A DNA stretch of 7,124 bases from Chloroflexota bacterium (GTDB lineage: Bacteria; Chloroflexota; Anaerolineae; Promineifilales; Promineifilaceae): assembly GCA_024223125.1 (NCBI GenBank), contig JAAEOP010000533.1, forward strand, positions 1 through 7,124. The letters are read 5' to 3'. Below the pieces are notes generated by a model, which saw only the letters and a program-made list of their open reading frames with translations, ran no database searches and was not told the DNA's origin. The first letter of the stretch is position 1. Each line of letters opens with the position of its first letter. A program made the translations under genes and the position numbers. Of the stretch, positions 6,515 to 7,124 are shown in pieces.

Positions 6515-6595
6515 GTGAGTACGCTTAGACCCATTGCCAGTCAACATGATCACGAAGTACACTATGAGTACAATCTTTTGCATAGGGAGGCATAA
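6515..6595 (+). CDS. Possible 26-residue small ORF leading the methyltransferase gene
   Basis: GTG at 6515 is preceded by GAGGTG (6501-6506) with 8-nt spacing and opens a 26-codon frame ending in TAA at 6593-6595, directly abutting the methyltransferase TTG start. The peptide is MSTLRPIASQ followed by a His/Glu/Tyr-rich part, HDHEVHYEYNLLHREA; it matches nothing I know. The methyltransferase ribosome site GGGAGG lies inside its last codons, so translation of the small ORF could gate the larger gene. It may equally be a chance frame or the remnant of an older N-terminus. AGGT and ACCT at 6502-6513 could form a small 4-bp hairpin over its ribosome site. Confidence 0.3.
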   Translation: MSTLRPIASQHDHEVHYEYNLLHREA

Positions 6596-7124
6596 TTGAC
6601 CGATCAGAAAAAAAGAGCTCCCCGAAACAGAACGATAATTCTCACAGATACAGAAAAAGAGTTATTCAAAACGCATCTTTTGAATTTGAACAACTCAGTT
6701 ACACTTAACGAAGTAATAGATAAAACAATCTGTCAGAATATTTTTGAAGTCTTAGATTTTCTTCCATCACAATCGATAGATTTACTGTTTGCCGATCCAC
6801 CGTATAATTTAAGCAAGTCTTTTAACGGCCGTACTTTTTCTGAATTACCCCTCGATCAATATGAACGATGGCTGGATAGTTGGATTTCTAAACTTCCACG
6901 CATACTGAAGCCGACCGCGTCATTGTACATTTGTGGTGATTGGCGATCTTCCTCAGCAATACATAGAATCATAGAGAAATATTTCATCGTTAGAAATCGT
7001 ATTACATGGGAACGCGAAAAGGGGCGTGGGGCGAAGACAAACTGGAAAAATAGTTCCGAAGATATCTGGTTTTGTACCGTATCAAAAAATTACACGTTCA
7101 ATGTAGATGATGTCAAATTAAAAC
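6596..7124 (+). CDS. DNA adenine-N6 methyltransferase, N-terminal part (cut by window edge)
   Basis: The visible 176 codons belong to the N6_N4_Mtase family, which transfers a methyl group from S-adenosylmethionine to a base in a specific DNA site. LPSQSIDLLFADPPYNL contains catalytic motif IV DPPY (67-70), typical of adenine methylation. It comes near the N-terminus with no FXGXG cofactor motif before it, which fits the beta class (catalytic region first, cofactor site near the C-terminus), as in M.HinfI and CcrM. ASLYICGDW (about 105-113) and the basic EREKGRGAKTNWKN stretch near 140-155 follow. The start is TTG, with GGGAGG 5 nt upstream and an in-frame TAA immediately before it, so no longer start exists. 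The sequence is clearly more AT-rich than the genes to the left, suggesting horizontal acquisition. The recognition site, the C-terminus and any partner nuclease lie outside the window. Confidence 0.88.
   Translation, partial: MTDQKKRAPRNRTIILTDTEKELFKTHLLNLNNSVTLNEVIDKTICQNIFEVLDFLPSQSIDLLFADPPYNLSKSFNGRTFSELPLDQYERWLDSWISKLPRILKPTASLYICGDWRSSSAIHRIIEKYFIVRNRITWEREKGRGAKTNWKNSSEDIWFCTVSKNYTFNVDDVKLK

Larger units (their letters stand above)
208..6832. repeat. Dispersed palindromic octamer ACGGCCGT, 14 copies
   Basis: Exact copies start at 208, 1250, 1500, 1858, 3111, 3685, 3866, 4115, 4750, 4821, 4867, 4936, 5223 and 6825. Chance expectation for one octamer in 7.1 kb at mixed composition is about 0.1. 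All copies lie inside coding sequence, on genes of both strands. They are read in all three frames: as Thr-Ala-Val (1858, 3111, 3866, 4115, 4821, 5223), Gly-Arg (208, 1500, 4750, 4867, 4936, 6825) or Arg-Pro (1250, 3685). Constraint is therefore on DNA rather than on a peptide. One-base variants occur at 3455 (ACGGCCGC), 6054 (GCGGCCGT), about 6225 (ACGGCCGC) and 6441 (ACGGCCGA); three of these are in the peptidase gene, which has no exact copy. The behaviour resembles the HIP1 octamer of cyanobacteria. Its function is unknown. Confidence 0.9.

Noticed and set aside
6825..6832. Methylation of ACGGCCGT by the neighbouring methyltransferase
   Set aside because: Attractive by proximity, but a DPPY enzyme's target site cannot be read from its N-terminus, and the AT-rich gene looks newly acquired whereas the octamer is spread through all the older genes.
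1..7124. tRNA, rRNA, riboswitch, insertion sequence, integrase or att site
   Set aside because: I looked on both strands and found no transposase or integrase motif, no cloverleaf-like segment and no terminal inverted repeats beyond the heptad hairpin described.

Overview
This window looks like a piece of a free-living bacterial chromosome with moderate GC. My best guess is Chloroflexota (Anaerolineae-like). That rests on the general look of the genes and on the heptad-based intergenic repeats; no marker gene confirms it. It holds five complete protein genes that I can describe by family or architecture, one gene cut by the right edge, one possible 26-codon small ORF, and two kinds of unusual repeated DNA.

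Left part (1-2213). The window opens inside a perfect 14-bp tandem array (nine copies visible). The array turns round at a 4-nt apex and runs back as diverged heptads of the same CCGTNNN type, giving a large imperfect hairpin just past the end of a minus-strand gene. That gene encodes the catalytic diiron subunit of phenylacetyl-CoA epoxidase (paaA) and has its own good promoter. Upstream of it, on the same strand, is a crotonase-fold (enoyl-CoA hydratase/isomerase-like) gene in which both canonical catalytic glutamates are replaced. The pair suggests aromatic or CoA-thioester catabolism, but no paaB-E gene is next to paaA within the window.

Middle part (2028-6494). A compact divergent promoter region separates the crotonase from a plus-strand gene for a secreted, cysteine-containing, surface-anchored protein of unknown function. 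A hairpin without a T-tract follows. Then come three plus-strand genes, probably one operon: a three-helix membrane protein with a potassium-channel-like pore loop but a degenerate selectivity filter and a long cytosolic tail; a PfkB-family sugar/nucleoside kinase starting 1 nt after the channel stop codon; and a C39-like papain-fold cysteine peptidase with two C-terminal SH3b domains. How these three work together cannot be read from sequence. They may simply be co-transcribed.

Right part (6495-7124). Base composition becomes clearly more AT-rich. A tiny ORF with its own Shine-Dalgarno ends directly before the TTG start of a DNA adenine methyltransferase of the DPPY (probably beta) class, which runs off the window. 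This looks like the beginning of an acquired restriction-modification or solitary methyltransferase locus.

The most striking property of the window is on no gene list. The palindromic octamer ACGGCCGT occurs 14 times in 7.1 kb, where about 0.1 would be expected by chance. It falls in both strands' genes and in all three reading frames, which is the behaviour of a genome-wide motif like cyanobacterial HIP1.
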